NCBI RefSeq assembly: GCF_002020135.1
Contig: NZ_MPZS01000001.1
Coordinates: forward strand, 930,001-994,000
Origin: Thioclava marina
Lineage (GTDB): Bacteria; Pseudomonadota; Alphaproteobacteria; Rhodobacterales; Rhodobacteraceae
DNA: 64,000 bases
Direction of reading: 5' to 3'
The position numbers and the translations under genes were made by a program. The notes below the pieces were generated by a model that worked only from the letters and a program-made list of their open reading frames with translations, did not search any database and was not told the origin of the DNA. Positions 45,588-55,141 of the stretch are shown in pieces (within the stretch, counting starts at the first letter, position 1; each line of letters begins with the position of its first letter).

Positions 45588-46580
45588 ATGAAAACCCACC
45601 TGATGCTTGCGGGAGCCCTGAGCCTGATCGCCACGATGGCGGCGGCCGAGGACAAGCCCGTGCTCACCGTCTACGCGCCCGACTACTTCACGAGCGAATG
45701 GGGCCCCGGCCCCGCGATCGAGAAGGGGTTCGAGGCGATCTGCGACTGCGATCTGAAATTCGTGGCAGGCGATGTGCTGCCGCGCATCCTGCTCGAAGGC
45801 GACAAGACCCAAGCCGATATCGCGATTGGTCTCAATACCGACGTGACCGCCAAGGCGCGCGCCACCGGCCTCTTTGCACCGCATAACGAGGATACTTCCG
45901 ATCTGACCATGCCGGTCAAATGGGACGATCCGATCTTCCTGCCCTTCGACTGGTCCGAGCTCGCTTTCATCTATGACAAGACGAAGCTGCAAAACCCGCC
46001 CAAAAGCTTCGAGGAACTGCTCGACGCTCCGAAAGACGCCTACAAGATCGTCATCGAGGATCCGCGCAGCTCGATCGCGGGCCTGTCGCTGCTGCTCTGG
46101 GTGAAGGATATCTACGGCGACAAGGCCGAGGCTGCCTGGGAAAAGATGGCCCCCAAGGTGCTGACCGTGACGCCGGGCTGGTCCGAAGCCTACGGGATGT
46201 TCACCGATGGCGAAGCGGACATGGTTATGAGCTACGTCACCTCGCCCGCCTATCACATCATGGCGGAAGAAGATGACAGCAAGGTCGCGGCGATCTTCCC
46301 CGAGGGGCATTACTTCTCCCCCGAACTGGTCGCGCAGCTCAAGACCTCGAAGCACCCGGAGCTGGCGCAGAAATTCCTCGATTACGTGCTGAGCCCCGAT
46401 TTTCAGGGCATGATCGCGACGGCCAACTGGTCCTTCCCGGCGAAGCTGCCGCATGCCCAGCTGCCCGAGGTCTTCCAGACCCTGCCGATGCCCGACAAGA
46501 CGCTCTATCTGGGCGAGGACGAGGCTGAGAAACTGCGCGGACCGGCGCTGGAAGAATGGCAGCGCGCCTTCGCGAAATAA
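45588..46580 (+). CDS. thiB: thiamine ABC transporter substrate-binding protein
   Basis: A 330-residue periplasmic protein that captures thiamine or its phosphates. A signal peptide (1-20, ending TMAAA) precedes VLTVYAPDYFTSEWGPG. The segments ADIAIGLNTD, FDWSELAFIYDKTKL and YMTSPAYH-like MSYVTSPAYHIM are typical of ThiB. AAGGAGTG precedes the start and is the target of the riboswitch hairpin. It overlaps thiP by 25 bases. Confidence 0.95.
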   Translation: MKTHLMLAGALSLIATMAAAEDKPVLTVYAPDYFTSEWGPGPAIEKGFEAICDCDLKFVAGDVLPRILLEGDKTQADIAIGLNTDVTAKARATGLFAPHNEDTSDLTMPVKWDDPIFLPFDWSELAFIYDKTKLQNPPKSFEELLDAPKDAYKIVIEDPRSSIAGLSLLLWVKDIYGDKAEAAWEKMAPKVLTVTPGWSEAYGMFTDGEADMVMSYVTSPAYHIMAEEDDSKVAAIFPEGHYFSPELVAQLKTSKHPELAQKFLDYVLSPDFQGMIATANWSFPAKLPHAQLPEVFQTLPMPDKTLYLGEDEAEKLRGPALEEWQRAFAK

Positions 46581-48106
46581 CGCCTGCGGCCCTGGCGAGC
46601 GCGGCTCTGGTCGCGCTCGTTCTGGGCACGCTGGCGGCGGTGGCGATCCGAGCAGGCGGGCTGACCGGGCTGCGCGCAACCGATCTCGCCGCGATCCGCT
46701 TCACGCTTTGGCAGGCGGCGCTTTCGGCGCTGATCTCCTGCGTGCTCGCGATCCCGGTCGCGCGCGCGCTTCACCGCCGCCGCTTTCCCGGGCGCGGGGC
46801 GCTGATCTCGCTGCTTGGCGCACCCTTCATCCTGCCGGTGATCGTCGCCGTCTTCGGCCTGATCGCGGTTTTCGGGCGGCGCGGGCTGGTCAACGCCATG
46901 CTTGCGCCTCTGGGGATCGAGCCGATCACGATCTACGGGGCGCAGGGGGTGATCATCGCCCATGTCTTCTTCAACCTGCCGCTGGCGACGCGGATGATCC
47001 TACATGGCTGGCAGGCGATCCCTGCCGAGCGCTTCCGCCTTGCCGCGACGCTTGGCTTCGGCCCGTCCGAGGTCACCCGCCATCTCGAACGCCCGATGTT
47101 GCGCTCTGTCCTGCCCGGCGCGTTCCTCGCGATCTTCCTCGTCTGCCTGACCTCTTTCGCGGTGGCACTGACCCTTGGCGGCGGCCCGCGCGCCACCACG
47201 GTGGAGCTTGCGATCTATCAGGCCTTCCGCTTCGATTTCGACATGGGCCGCGCCGCGAGCCTCGCGCTGGTGCAGGTCGCGATCTCGGTCACGGCGCTGC
47301 TGATCGCGGCGCGCGTAACGATGCCCGCGAGCTTCGGCGCGGGCCATGACCGCACAACGCGACCCATCCCGCAACTCGCAGGTGGTGCGGGGCGCACCTC
47401 CCTCGACGCGCTCGCGATCGTGCTCGCCGCCGCCTTCCTGCTCGCCCCGATCGGCGCGGTCTTCGCGCGTGGTCTGCCCGCCCTGCCCGAGCTGCCCGCG
47501 ATGATCTGGCCCGCGACGCTGACCTCACTTGTGATCGCGCTCGCCTCCACCCTCGTCACGCTCATCATCGCCCTGCCGCTGGCGCTGGCCGCCACCCGCC
47601 ACCGCTGGGCCGAGATCGCGGCGATGCTGCCGATGACGGCCTCGGCGCTGGTGATGGGCACGGGCGCGTTTCTCATTGCGCGGCCCTTCATCAACCCCAC
47701 GAGCCTCGCCCTGCCGATGGTACTGCTGACGAATGCCGCGCTGTCGATCCCCTTTGCGACCCGCATCCTGATGCCCGAGATCCGCACGCTGCAATCCGAC
47801 TACGACCGGCTCGCCGCCTCGCTGGGGATGCGCGGGATCGCGCGGCTGCGCCTGCTGACGCTGCCGCGTCTCGCCCGGCCTCTGGGTTTCTCGGCAGGGC
47901 TCGCGGCGGCGTTTTCGATGGGTGATCTCGGCGTCATCACGCTTTTCTCCGATGGCCAGACCCGCACGTTGCCGCTGGCGCTGTTCCAGCTGATGGGCTC
48001 CTATCGGATGGATCAGGCGGCGGGCGCGGCGACGCTCTTGCTGTCACTTACATTCGCGCTCTTCTGGGCGCTCGACCGCGCAGGACATCATGCTGACTCT
48101 CGATAA
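46556..48106 (+). CDS. thiP: thiamine ABC transporter permease
   Basis: A 516-residue inner-membrane protein made of two fused permease halves, as is normal for ThiP, with about twelve helices. Each half has a coupling loop: FRLAATLGFGPSEVTRHLE and YDRLAASLGMRGIARLRLLT. The ATG lies inside the 3' end of thiB and the 3' end overlaps thiQ by 17 bases, so the three are translated as a unit. Confidence 0.94.
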   Translation: MAARLREITPAALASAALVALVLGTLAAVAIRAGGLTGLRATDLAAIRFTLWQAALSALISCVLAIPVARALHRRRFPGRGALISLLGAPFILPVIVAVFGLIAVFGRRGLVNAMLAPLGIEPITIYGAQGVIIAHVFFNLPLATRMILHGWQAIPAERFRLAATLGFGPSEVTRHLERPMLRSVLPGAFLAIFLVCLTSFAVALTLGGGPRATTVELAIYQAFRFDFDMGRAASLALVQVAISVTALLIAARVTMPASFGAGHDRTTRPIPQLAGGAGRTSLDALAIVLAAAFLLAPIGAVFARGLPALPELPAMIWPATLTSLVIALASTLVTLIIALPLALAATRHRWAEIAAMLPMTASALVMGTGAFLIARPFINPTSLALPMVLLTNAALSIPFATRILMPEIRTLQSDYDRLAASLGMRGIARLRLLTLPRLARPLGFSAGLAAAFSMGDLGVITLFSDGQTRTLPLALFQLMGSYRMDQAAGAATLLLSLTFALFWALDRAGHHADSR

Positions 48107-48803
48107 ACTGGCCATCGAACAGGGCGACTTCCGCCTGAGCGCCGATCTTGAGATCGAAACCGGCGCGAGCGTCGCCGTGATCGGCCCGTCGGGCGCGGGC
48201 AAATCGACGCTGCTTTCGGTGATCGCCGGATTTCTTGCGCCGAGTGCGGGACGGGTGCTCTGGGACAGTGCAGAGATCACCGGCACTGCGCCGGGAGAAC
48301 GCCCGCTGTCGATCCTGTTTCAGGATCAGAACCTCTTTCCGCATCTGACGCTTGAAACGAACCTCGCCCTCGGCCTGAACCCGAAAGGCAAAATCGACCG
48401 CGCGGCACGCGCGCAGATCGAGGGAGCCCTTGCCCGCGTCGGATTGGAAGGGTTGGGCAAGCGCAAGCCGGGGCAGATCTCGGGGGGACAGCAAAGCCGG
48501 GCGGGCCTTGCGCGCGCTCTGCTGCGGGCGCGACCGATGCTGCTGCTCGACGAACCTTTCGCCGCCCTCGGTCCCGCGCTGAAGACGGAGATGCTTGCGC
48601 TGGTGGCCGAGATCGCGCGCGAACAGGGAACGACCGTTCTGATGGTCAGTCACGATCCCGAGGACGCGCGCGTGCTCTGCCCGCAAACCGTTCTCGTGGC
48701 CGAAGGCAAGGCGCATCCGCCGCAGGACACGACCGCGCTGCTGGCCGATCCGCCGCCAGTGCTGAGAGAATATCTGGGCGAAGGGGCGCGGCCGCGCGAT
48801 TAG
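48090..48803 (+). CDS. thiQ: thiamine ABC transporter ATP-binding protein
   Basis: A 237-residue ATPase of the thiamine importer. Walker A is GPSGAGKST, the signature is ISGGQQSRAGLARAL, Walker B is MLLLDEPFAAL and the switch histidine is in MVSHDPEDA. LSILFQDQNLFPHLT is the usual Q-loop. It overlaps thiP upstream. Its stop overlaps the end of the convergent irr gene by four bases. Confidence 0.95.
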   Translation: MLTLDKLAIEQGDFRLSADLEIETGASVAVIGPSGAGKSTLLSVIAGFLAPSAGRVLWDSAEITGTAPGERPLSILFQDQNLFPHLTLETNLALGLNPKGKIDRAARAQIEGALARVGLEGLGKRKPGQISGGQQSRAGLARALLRARPMLLLDEPFAALGPALKTEMLALVAEIAREQGTTVLMVSHDPEDARVLCPQTVLVAEGKAHPPQDTTALLADPPPVLREYLGEGARPRD

Positions 48804-49225
48804 GTCTTGCGGACCCGGATCACCACATCGACGCGGGTGATTTCTGCGCCTTCGGGAGGCTTGGGCACCGAGAGAAGTTTGAGTTCCTCGGCAGGCGCGT
48901 CCGACAGGCGGTTGTCATCTTCCCAGAAGAAATGCGGGTGATCGTCCATCCGGGTGTCGAAATAGCTCCGCGATGCATCCACGGCGATCTCATACATCAG
49001 CCCCGCCTCGCAAAAGGCCTTGAGGGTGTTGTAGACGGTCGCGAGGGAAACTTTCTCGCCGCGCTCAAGTGCGGAGGCATAAAGGCTCTCGGCAGTGACG
49101 TGACGGTTGTTGCCATCGCCCACGAGAAGCGTCGCCAGCGCAAGACGCTGACGGGTCGGGCGCAGCCCGCCCTTGGCGAGCCATTCCTGCCCGCGACGCT
49201 GTTCTGTCGAGCTTTTCACAGCCAT
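48800..49225 (-). CDS. irr: Irr/Fur-family iron-responsive regulator
   Basis: A 141-residue Fur-family protein. The winged helix holds [13 protein letters not shown] and [13 protein letters not shown]; the regulatory segment [11 protein letters not shown] lies where Irr proteins bind heme or metal. The four-cysteine zinc site of true Fur is absent, which favours Irr. The start at 49225 has GGAGG six bases upstream; the ATG at 49243 is a less likely alternative. Irr controls iron and heme genes in alphaproteobacteria. It is divergent from fabA. Confidence 0.88.
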   Translation of the reverse strand: MAVKSSTEQRRGQEWLAKGGLRPTRQRLALATLLVGDGNNRHVTAESLYASALERGEKVSLATVYNTLKAFCEAGLMYEIAVDASRSYFDTRMDDHPHFFWEDDNRLSDAPAEELKLLSVPKPPEGAEITRVDVVIRVRKT

Positions 49226-49374
49226 GTTGGCCCTCCTCGTCATCTTATATGCGACTTTTCGCCTCGGGTTTCAATGGAACCGTTCGGATGCGCCCGCGCC
49301 GTTACCCTTGCGCCGCTCAGCCGCGCGGTGATAGAGGGTTTTCAAAAGCACGCCAAAACCGGGAAGGAGCGCCA

Positions 49375-49884
49375 ATGGCAGGGTTTCCGACGAGCTTCGG
49401 GAAAGAGGATCTTCTGAAATGCGCACGCGGGGAGCTGTTCGGCCCCGGCAACGCGCAGCTTCCGGCTCCTCCGATGCTGATGATGGATCGCATCACCGAG
49501 ATCTCGGGCGATGGCGGTCTGCACGGCAAGGGCCATGTGGTCGCCGAGTTCGATATCACCCCCGACCTGTGGTTCTTCGAGTGCCATTTCCCCGGCAACC
49601 CGATCATGCCCGGCTGTCTCGGCCTCGATGGCCTGTGGCAGCTCACCGGGTTCAACCTAGGCTGGCGTGGCTGGCAGGGCCGCGGCTATGCGCTCGGCGT
49701 GGGCGAAGTGAAGCTCACCGGCATGGTCCGTCCCGATCGTAAAATGCTGACTTACAAGGTCGATTTCACCAAGGCCGTGCAGACCCGCCGGCTGACCATG
49801 GGCGTCGCCGACGGGATCGTCGAGGCCGATGGCGAAGTGATCTACCAGGTCAAGGACATGAAGGTCGCTCTCTCCGAGAGCTGA
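49375..49884 (+). CDS. fabA: 3-hydroxydecanoyl-ACP dehydratase/isomerase
   Basis: A 169-residue hot-dog-fold enzyme that dehydrates 3-hydroxydecanoyl-ACP and isomerises the product to the cis-3-enoyl form, starting unsaturated fatty acid synthesis. Catalytic residues are H71 in [12 protein letters not shown] and D85 in [16 protein letters not shown] precedes the ATG at 49375, although the frame is open back to 49249. It is the first gene of fabA-fabB-fabI. Confidence 0.96.
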   Translation: MAGFPTSFGKEDLLKCARGELFGPGNAQLPAPPMLMMDRITEISGDGGLHGKGHVVAEFDITPDLWFFECHFPGNPIMPGCLGLDGLWQLTGFNLGWRGWQGRGYALGVGEVKLTGMVRPDRKMLTYKVDFTKAVQTRRLTMGVADGIVEADGEVIYQVKDMKVALSES

Positions 49885-49916
49885 CCCCCATTCGAGACAA
49901 AGACAGGAGGCCAGCC

Positions 49917-51146
49917 ATGCGCCGCGTCGTCATCACCGGGTTGGGCATCGTCTCGCCCATCGGCAACAATGCCAAAGAAGTCACCGCCAGTCTGAAGGCC
50001 GGCAAGTCCGGCATCGTCTTCGCCGAGGACTACGCCGAACGCGGGTTCCGCAGCCAGGTCAAGGGCCAGCCGCAGATCACGCTCGAGGACCATATAGATA
50101 AGCGCAACCTGCGCTTCATGGGCCCCGGCGCCGCTTATAACTTCATCGCGATGGAGCAGGCGCTGGCCGATAGCGGCCTGGAAGACGGCGACATCTCGAA
50201 CCCCCGCACCGGCCTCATCATGGGCTCGGGCGGTCCGTCGACCTCGAACTTCTTCGAAGCGCACCGCATCGTCATGGAGAAGGGCTCGCCCAAGCGCATG
50301 GGGCCGTTCATGGTCACGCGCTGCATGAGCTCGACCAACTCGGCCTGCCTCGCGACGCCGTTCAAGATCAAGGGCGTGAACTACTCGATCACCTCGGCCT
50401 GCTCGACCTCGGCGCATTGCATCGGCAACGCCGCCGAACTGATCCAGATGGGCAAGCAGGACATCATCTTCGCCGGTGGCGGCGAAGAGCTCGACTGGAC
50501 GCTGAGCTGCCTCTTCGACGCGATGGGCGCGATGTCGTCCAAGTATAACGACACCCCCGAGACCGCCTCGCGCGCCTTCGACGCGACCCGCGACGGCTTT
50601 GTCATCGCGGGCGGCGGCGGCGTTGTCGTGCTCGAAGAGCTCGAGCACGCCAAGGCGCGTGGCGCGAAGATCTACGCCGAAGTCACCGGCTACGGCGCGA
50701 CCTCGGACGGCTATGACATGGTGGCCCCCTCGGGCGAGGGTGGCGAACGTTCGATGAAGCTCGCCGTCTCGACGCTGCCCGAAGGCCGCAAGATCTCCTA
50801 TATCAACGCGCATGGCACCTCGACGGTGGCAGGCGACGTGACAGAGATCGAGGCCGTACGCCGCGTCTTCGGCGAAGGCAACGTTCCGAAGATCTCGTCC
50901 ACCAAGTCGCTGACCGGCCACTCGCTCGGCGCGACCGGCGTGCATGAGGCGATCTATTCGCTGCTGATGATGGAGAACAACTTCATCGCGGCTTCGGCCA
51001 ACATCACCGAGCTCGACCCGGCGATCAAACCGGAAGAGATCGCCATGCAGCGCATCGACGATATCGAGCTCGACTCGGTCCTGTCGAACAGCTTCGGCTT
51101 CGGCGGCACCAATGCGTCGCTCGTGATGAGCAAATATCGCGACTAA
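49917..51146 (+). CDS. fabB: 3-oxoacyl-ACP synthase I
   Basis: A 409-residue condensing enzyme that elongates the cis-enoyl product of FabA. The Cys-His-His triad is in SACSTSAHC (C162), [11 protein letters not shown] and [23 protein letters not shown] closes the fold. It lies 32 bases after fabA with AGGAGG upstream of the ATG. FabA and FabB together define the anaerobic route to vaccenate. Confidence 0.96.
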   Translation: MRRVVITGLGIVSPIGNNAKEVTASLKAGKSGIVFAEDYAERGFRSQVKGQPQITLEDHIDKRNLRFMGPGAAYNFIAMEQALADSGLEDGDISNPRTGLIMGSGGPSTSNFFEAHRIVMEKGSPKRMGPFMVTRCMSSTNSACLATPFKIKGVNYSITSACSTSAHCIGNAAELIQMGKQDIIFAGGGEELDWTLSCLFDAMGAMSSKYNDTPETASRAFDATRDGFVIAGGGGVVVLEELEHAKARGAKIYAEVTGYGATSDGYDMVAPSGEGGERSMKLAVSTLPEGRKISYINAHGTSTVAGDVTEIEAVRRVFGEGNVPKISSTKSLTGHSLGATGVHEAIYSLLMMENNFIAASANITELDPAIKPEEIAMQRIDDIELDSVLSNSFGFGGTNASLVMSKYRD

Positions 51147-51173
51147 CGGCAAGAAACGGCGGCAGGGACGGGA

Positions 51174-51962
51174 ATGGCGGAACTGATGAAGGGTAAGCGC
51201 GGCCTCGTGATGGGCGTCGCCAACGAACGTTCGATTGCCTGGGGCATCGCGAAGGCGCTGGCCGACGAGGGCGCGGAGCTTGCATTCTCCTATCAGGGCG
51301 AGGCCTTCGGCAAGCGGGTCGAACCGCTCGCCGAGAGCGTCGGGTCGACCCTGCTGCTCGATGTGGACGTGAATGACGACGCCTCCATGGATGCCGCCTT
51401 CGCCAAGCTGAAGGCGGAATGGGGCTCGATCGACTTCGTGATCCATGCAATCGCCTATTCCGACAAGAACGAGCTTGCGGGCCGCTTCATCAACACCACC
51501 CGCGACAACTTCAAGAACTCGCTGACGATCTCGTGCTACAGCTTCATCGACGTGGCCAAGCGCGCGTCCGAGCTGATGACCGAAGGCGGCTCAATGATCA
51601 CGCTGACCTATATGGGTTCGCAGCGCGTGACGCCGTTCTACAACGTGATGGGCGTGGCCAAGGCCGCGCTGGAATCGGCGGTGCGCTACCTCGCGGCCGA
51701 TCTCGGCCCCGATGGCATTCGCGTGAACGCGATCTCGCCCGGTCCGATGAAAACGCTCGCGGGCGCGGCCATCGGCGGCGCGCGCAAGACCTTCCGCCAC
51801 ACCGAGGCCAACGCGCCCTTACGCCACAACGCGACGCTCGAGGCGATCGGCGGTACGGCTGTCTATCTGTGCTCTGACTATGGGGCCTGCACGAGCGGCG
51901 AAATCATCTCCGTCGACAGCGGCTATCACGTGCTGGGCATGCCTGCGGCCGAAAACCTGTAA
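51174..51962 (+). CDS. fabI: NADH-dependent enoyl-ACP reductase
   Basis: A 262-residue SDR enzyme for the last step of each fatty acid elongation cycle and the target of triclosan-type inhibitors. The cofactor segment is GVANERSIAWGIA, and catalytic residues are Y146 (TLTYMGS), Y156 and K163 in YNVMGVAK. Length and spacing match FabI, not FabL or FabV. It is the third gene of the fab operon, 27 bases after fabB. Confidence 0.95.
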   Translation: MAELMKGKRGLVMGVANERSIAWGIAKALADEGAELAFSYQGEAFGKRVEPLAESVGSTLLLDVDVNDDASMDAAFAKLKAEWGSIDFVIHAIAYSDKNELAGRFINTTRDNFKNSLTISCYSFIDVAKRASELMTEGGSMITLTYMGSQRVTPFYNVMGVAKAALESAVRYLAADLGPDGIRVNAISPGPMKTLAGAAIGGARKTFRHTEANAPLRHNATLEAIGGTAVYLCSDYGACTSGEIISVDSGYHVLGMPAAENL

Positions 51963-52098
51963 GGGGCGGACCTCCAGCAGGGCGCGCGCCCTGCGGCTTC
52001 GCCGCGCATCGGGCGCGAGCGCATGCTTGAAGACACCTCTCTCTTTCGTCCGTCGATCCCCCACGCTAGGCTCGCCCAGATCCATCAGGGAGGCGCGC

Positions 52099-52878
52099 AT
52101 GGCACTCGATTTCACCATCGGCATCATCGGCTCGGGCATGCTGGGCGCGGCCATCGCAGAGGCGCTGAGGCGGGCGAAGCCGCAGGCGCTGTTCGTGGCG
52201 AACCGCTCGGGCAAGGCGCCCGACATCCCCGGCTTTCCCGCTGAGAACGTGCTGACCGACCCGCAGGCTCTAGCGGATCGTTGCGATGTGGTGATCCTCT
52301 GCGTGCCGCCCGCCGCCGCGCGCGACCTGACGATAGACGCCCCGGACAAGCTGGTGATTTCGGTCATGGCGGGCGTGCCCCTGGCCGAACTCACCCGCAT
52401 CTCGCGCAGCCCCCGCGTGATCCGCGCCATGTCCAGCCCCGCGGCGGCCCGTGCTCTCGCCTATTCCCCATGGATCGCAAGCGAAGCTGTCACTGACACG
52501 GACCGCACCCGCACGCGCGCCCTATTCGAGACCTGCGGGCAGACCGACGAGATCCACGACGAGGCCCAGATCGACCTCTTCACGGCGCTGATCGGCCCGG
52601 TTCCGGGCTTCGTCGCCGCCTGCGCGGCGGCCATGGCGCGCCATGCCGAAGCCGAGGGTGTGCCGCCCGAGGTGGCCGATCGGGCCGTGCGCCAGCTGTT
52701 TCGCGCGTCAGGGGCGATGATGGCCGAGGGGCCGCGCCCCGAGGCGCATGTGCAGGAGATGATCGATTATGCGGGCACCACCGCCGCAGGCCTCATCGCC
52801 TTGCAAGATGCCGGGTTCGACGGGCTGATTGCGAGGGGGCTAAAGGCGGCCACGAAAGCATCGCGCGAGATCTACTGA
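52099..52878 (+). CDS. NAD(P)-binding pyrroline-5-carboxylate reductase-like protein
   Basis: A 259-residue protein with a Rossmann N-terminus (TIGIIGSGMLGAAIAEAL) and an all-helical C-terminal half resembling the ProC dimerisation domain. LVISVMAGVPLAEL and RVIRAMSSPAAA match the ProC pattern, but the usual PN pair in the latter is replaced by SSP. GPVPGFVAA stands where ProC has GSGPAY. It may be a true ProC or a paralogue with another imine substrate. The ATG at 52099 follows AGGGAGG. Confidence 0.72.
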   Translation: MALDFTIGIIGSGMLGAAIAEALRRAKPQALFVANRSGKAPDIPGFPAENVLTDPQALADRCDVVILCVPPAAARDLTIDAPDKLVISVMAGVPLAELTRISRSPRVIRAMSSPAAARALAYSPWIASEAVTDTDRTRTRALFETCGQTDEIHDEAQIDLFTALIGPVPGFVAACAAAMARHAEAEGVPPEVADRAVRQLFRASGAMMAEGPRPEAHVQEMIDYAGTTAAGLIALQDAGFDGLIARGLKAATKASREIY

Positions 52879-52943
52879 CCCTTGCGGCGCGGCGCCCCTT
52901 CGCTAGGTTGGAGCCCGCGACGATTACGGGGAGGATCACCACC

Positions 52944-53615
52944 ATGTCCATTCAGCTTTGCGTCTTCGATGCCTATGGCACGCTCTTCGATGTCGATGCC
53001 GCCGCACGCGAACTGGCGCTGGAAGAGCCGCGCCTGAGCGAGATCTGGCCGCGTCTCGCCGCTGACTGGCGGCGCAAGCAGCTCGAATACAGCTGGCTGC
53101 GCGAGGTGATGGGCGATTACGTCGATTTCTGGCAGCTCACCCGCGACGGGCTCGACTGGGCGATGGAGGCGCAGAGCCTCGACGATCCCGATCTGGCCGA
53201 TCGTCTGATGGCGCTCTATCGCGAACTGCCCGCCTATCCCGAAGTCCCTGAAATGTTCGACGCTCTGCATCATCGCGGCATCGGGCGCGCGATCTTGTCG
53301 AATGGCGCGCCGGAGATGCTCGACGCGGCAGTGCATGCGGCGGGCGTGGGGCACCTGCTCGACGAGGTGATCTCGATTCACGCGCTCGGCCACTACAAGC
53401 CGCGCGGCACAGTCTATGAGCTGATTGCGCAGAAGATGGGTGTCGCACCCGAACAGACCTGTTTCGTGTCCTCGAACGGCTGGGACGCGGCCGGTGCGGC
53501 CAAGGCCGGGTTCCGGGTGCTCTGGGTCAACCGCGCGGGCTTGCCGGTGGATCGGCTGCCCTACAAACCCGCGGCCGTGCTCAAGGATCTGCGCGCCGTT
53601 CCCGATTGGGTGTGA
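52944..53615 (+). CDS. HAD-superfamily haloacid dehalogenase type II
   Basis: A 223-residue cytoplasmic hydrolase. Landmarks of L-2-haloacid dehalogenases are present: nucleophile D9 in VFDAYGTLFD, Arg in RRKQLEYSWL, ILSNGAPEML, the lysine in HYKPRGTVYEL, and CFVSSNGWDAAGA. These would hydrolyse the C-halogen bond of short 2-haloacids, but many members of this group act on other substrates. The ATG at 52944 is preceded by GGGGAGGA. It may share a transcript with the upstream ProC-like gene (65-base gap). Confidence 0.85.
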   Translation: MSIQLCVFDAYGTLFDVDAAARELALEEPRLSEIWPRLAADWRRKQLEYSWLREVMGDYVDFWQLTRDGLDWAMEAQSLDDPDLADRLMALYRELPAYPEVPEMFDALHHRGIGRAILSNGAPEMLDAAVHAAGVGHLLDEVISIHALGHYKPRGTVYELIAQKMGVAPEQTCFVSSNGWDAAGAAKAGFRVLWVNRAGLPVDRLPYKPAAVLKDLRAVPDWV

Positions 53616-53635
53616 GGCCCCTGCCCGCCCCGACG

Positions 53636-53660
53636 ATGGCCCGGGCACATCCCGGGCCAT
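53636..53660. terminator. palindromic hairpin between convergent genes
   Basis: Perfect 10-bp arms ATGGCCCGGG (53636-53645) and CCCGGGCCAT (53651-53660) with a 5-base loop, 20 bases after the dehalogenase stop and 4 bases before the end of the opposing gene. The following GTCTTCATTC is only moderately T-rich. Confidence 0.65.
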
Positions 53661-53664
53661 GTCT

Positions 53665-54255
53665 TCATTCCTTCATCTGCCGCAATGCCTCGCGCAGCCG
53701 CATGGTTTGCGACTGGAACGCCTCTGCATCGGCATAATCCACGAAATCGCGATAACGCAGATGCGGGCCCTTCACCCGCCGCGAATGCTTGATCGGGCAC
53801 CAGTATTGCTCGGTCCGCCCGGCGATCTCACGCACGTAACTCAGCAGCCCGTTGCAATAGCCGCAATAGATGCAGTTGAGCTTTTGCAGCCCGTTCAGAT
53901 AGGCCAGATGCTGGCGGTCGATCGCGATGTGGCTGGACCGCTTCACCTTCGCGATCTTGTAGATCGGAAAACAGATCCCCTGATAGACCGTCACGAAGAG
54001 ATCGAGCAGCGCGAAGGGCACGATCAGCGAATAGATCACCGGCGCGCTCAGAACCACCGTCGGCCGGGTGTATTTCAGGAATTGCCACAACCGCACCCGC
54101 GCCTTGCGATGGGCCTCGCGCACGTTTTGCTCGAACACCACCTTGTTGCGGTCGAGGTGAAACTGCATCGCCTCGCGCCGGCGATCCCATTCCTGCTCGA
54201 TCTCATCCTCAAGCGCGTTGAGCCTGGCTTGCAATTTGTCGAGCGTTTCAGACAT
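53665..54255 (-). CDS. membrane protein of unknown function with a Cys cluster
   Basis: A 196-residue protein. The start at 54255 has AGGAG six bases upstream. Residues 1-60 are charged and helical, probably a coiled coil (LDKLQARLNALEDEIEQEWD). One or two membrane segments span about 66-100. A conserved-looking C-terminal part has CIYCGYC (C128, C131, C134) and WCPIKH (C153, H157), which could bind a metal or form disulfides. No enzyme family was recognised. It converges on the dehalogenase and is divergent from the alpha/beta hydrolase, 61 bases away. Confidence 0.7.
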   Translation of the reverse strand: MSETLDKLQARLNALEDEIEQEWDRRREAMQFHLDRNKVVFEQNVREAHRKARVRLWQFLKYTRPTVVLSAPVIYSLIVPFALLDLFVTVYQGICFPIYKIAKVKRSSHIAIDRQHLAYLNGLQKLNCIYCGYCNGLLSYVREIAGRTEQYWCPIKHSRRVKGPHLRYRDFVDYADAEAFQSQTMRLREALRQMKE

Positions 54256-54316
54256 GGCGATCTCCTTCGCGAGCACTATGATCGCACGAAGAGCAGCAAT
54301 CCAGAGGAGACGCGCA

Positions 54317-55138
54317 ATGAAGTTCTTCACGGCAGATGACGGGGCGAAGCTGGCCTATCTCGACGAGGGAGAGGGTGTGCCGGTGCTCGCGCTGTCAGGT
54401 CTGACCCGCAATGTGCAGGATTTCGACTATGTCGCCCCGTATCTGGGCGGTGTGCGTTTCATCCGCATGGATTATCGCGGGCGCGGGCAAAGTGCATGGA
54501 CGGGCGAGGCGAGCTATACCGTACCGCGTGAAGGGGCCGATGCGCTTCAATTGCTCGACCATCTGGGGGTTGAGAAAGTCGCGATCCTCGGCACATCGCG
54601 CGGTGGTCTCATCGGGATGTATCTCGCCGCGACCGCGAAGGACCGGTTGACGGGGCTGTGCCTGAACGATGTCGGTCCGGTGCTGGAGATGGACGGTCTG
54701 AACAAGATCTTCGACTATATCGGGCGCAACCCCGCGGCGAAGAACTATGCGGATATGGTGGCGAAGCTGCCTGCCGCGATGAAGGGGTTCGAGGGTGTGC
54801 CGGAAAGCCGCTGGATGGAGGAAGTCCGCCACCATTACCTCGAGACCGAAACAGGGCTGAAGATCAATTACGACCCGGAGCTGCGCGAGGCGTTCCTTGC
54901 CGCCTTCAAGGGCGGCGTGAGCGAGGCCTGGCCGCTCTTCGAAGCAGCCGAAGGCCTACCGCTCGCGCTGATCCACGGAGCGAATTCCGATCTGCTGAGC
55001 GACGCCGCCGCGCAGGAGATGCAGCGCCGCCGCCCCGATATGATCTATGCAAAGGTGCCCGGCCGCGCGCATATCCCCTTCCTCGACGAACCCGAGGCGC
55101 TTGCTGCGCTCAAAGCCTGGATCGCGAAGCTCGGCTGA
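54317..55138 (+). CDS. alpha/beta hydrolase
   Basis: A 273-residue single-domain hydrolase. The nucleophile elbow is GTSRGG, the oxyanion loop is ALSGLTRNVQDF, and the histidine is in GRAHIPFLDEPEA. DYRGRGQSAW is typical. There is no signal peptide. Substrate unknown; such enzymes cleave esters, lactones or other bonds, and lactonase activity on acyl-homoserine lactones cannot be excluded or claimed. GAGGAGA precedes the ATG. It is three bases upstream of the transporter gene. Confidence 0.85.
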   Translation: MKFFTADDGAKLAYLDEGEGVPVLALSGLTRNVQDFDYVAPYLGGVRFIRMDYRGRGQSAWTGEASYTVPREGADALQLLDHLGVEKVAILGTSRGGLIGMYLAATAKDRLTGLCLNDVGPVLEMDGLNKIFDYIGRNPAAKNYADMVAKLPAAMKGFEGVPESRWMEEVRHHYLETETGLKINYDPELREAFLAAFKGGVSEAWPLFEAAEGLPLALIHGANSDLLSDAAAQEMQRRRPDMIYAKVPGRAHIPFLDEPEALAALKAWIAKLG

Positions 55139-55141
55139 AGG

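Noticed and set aside
54317-55138. Acyl-homoserine lactonase
   Set aside because: The protein is a generic alpha/beta hydrolase far from the lux genes and has no specific lactonase feature.
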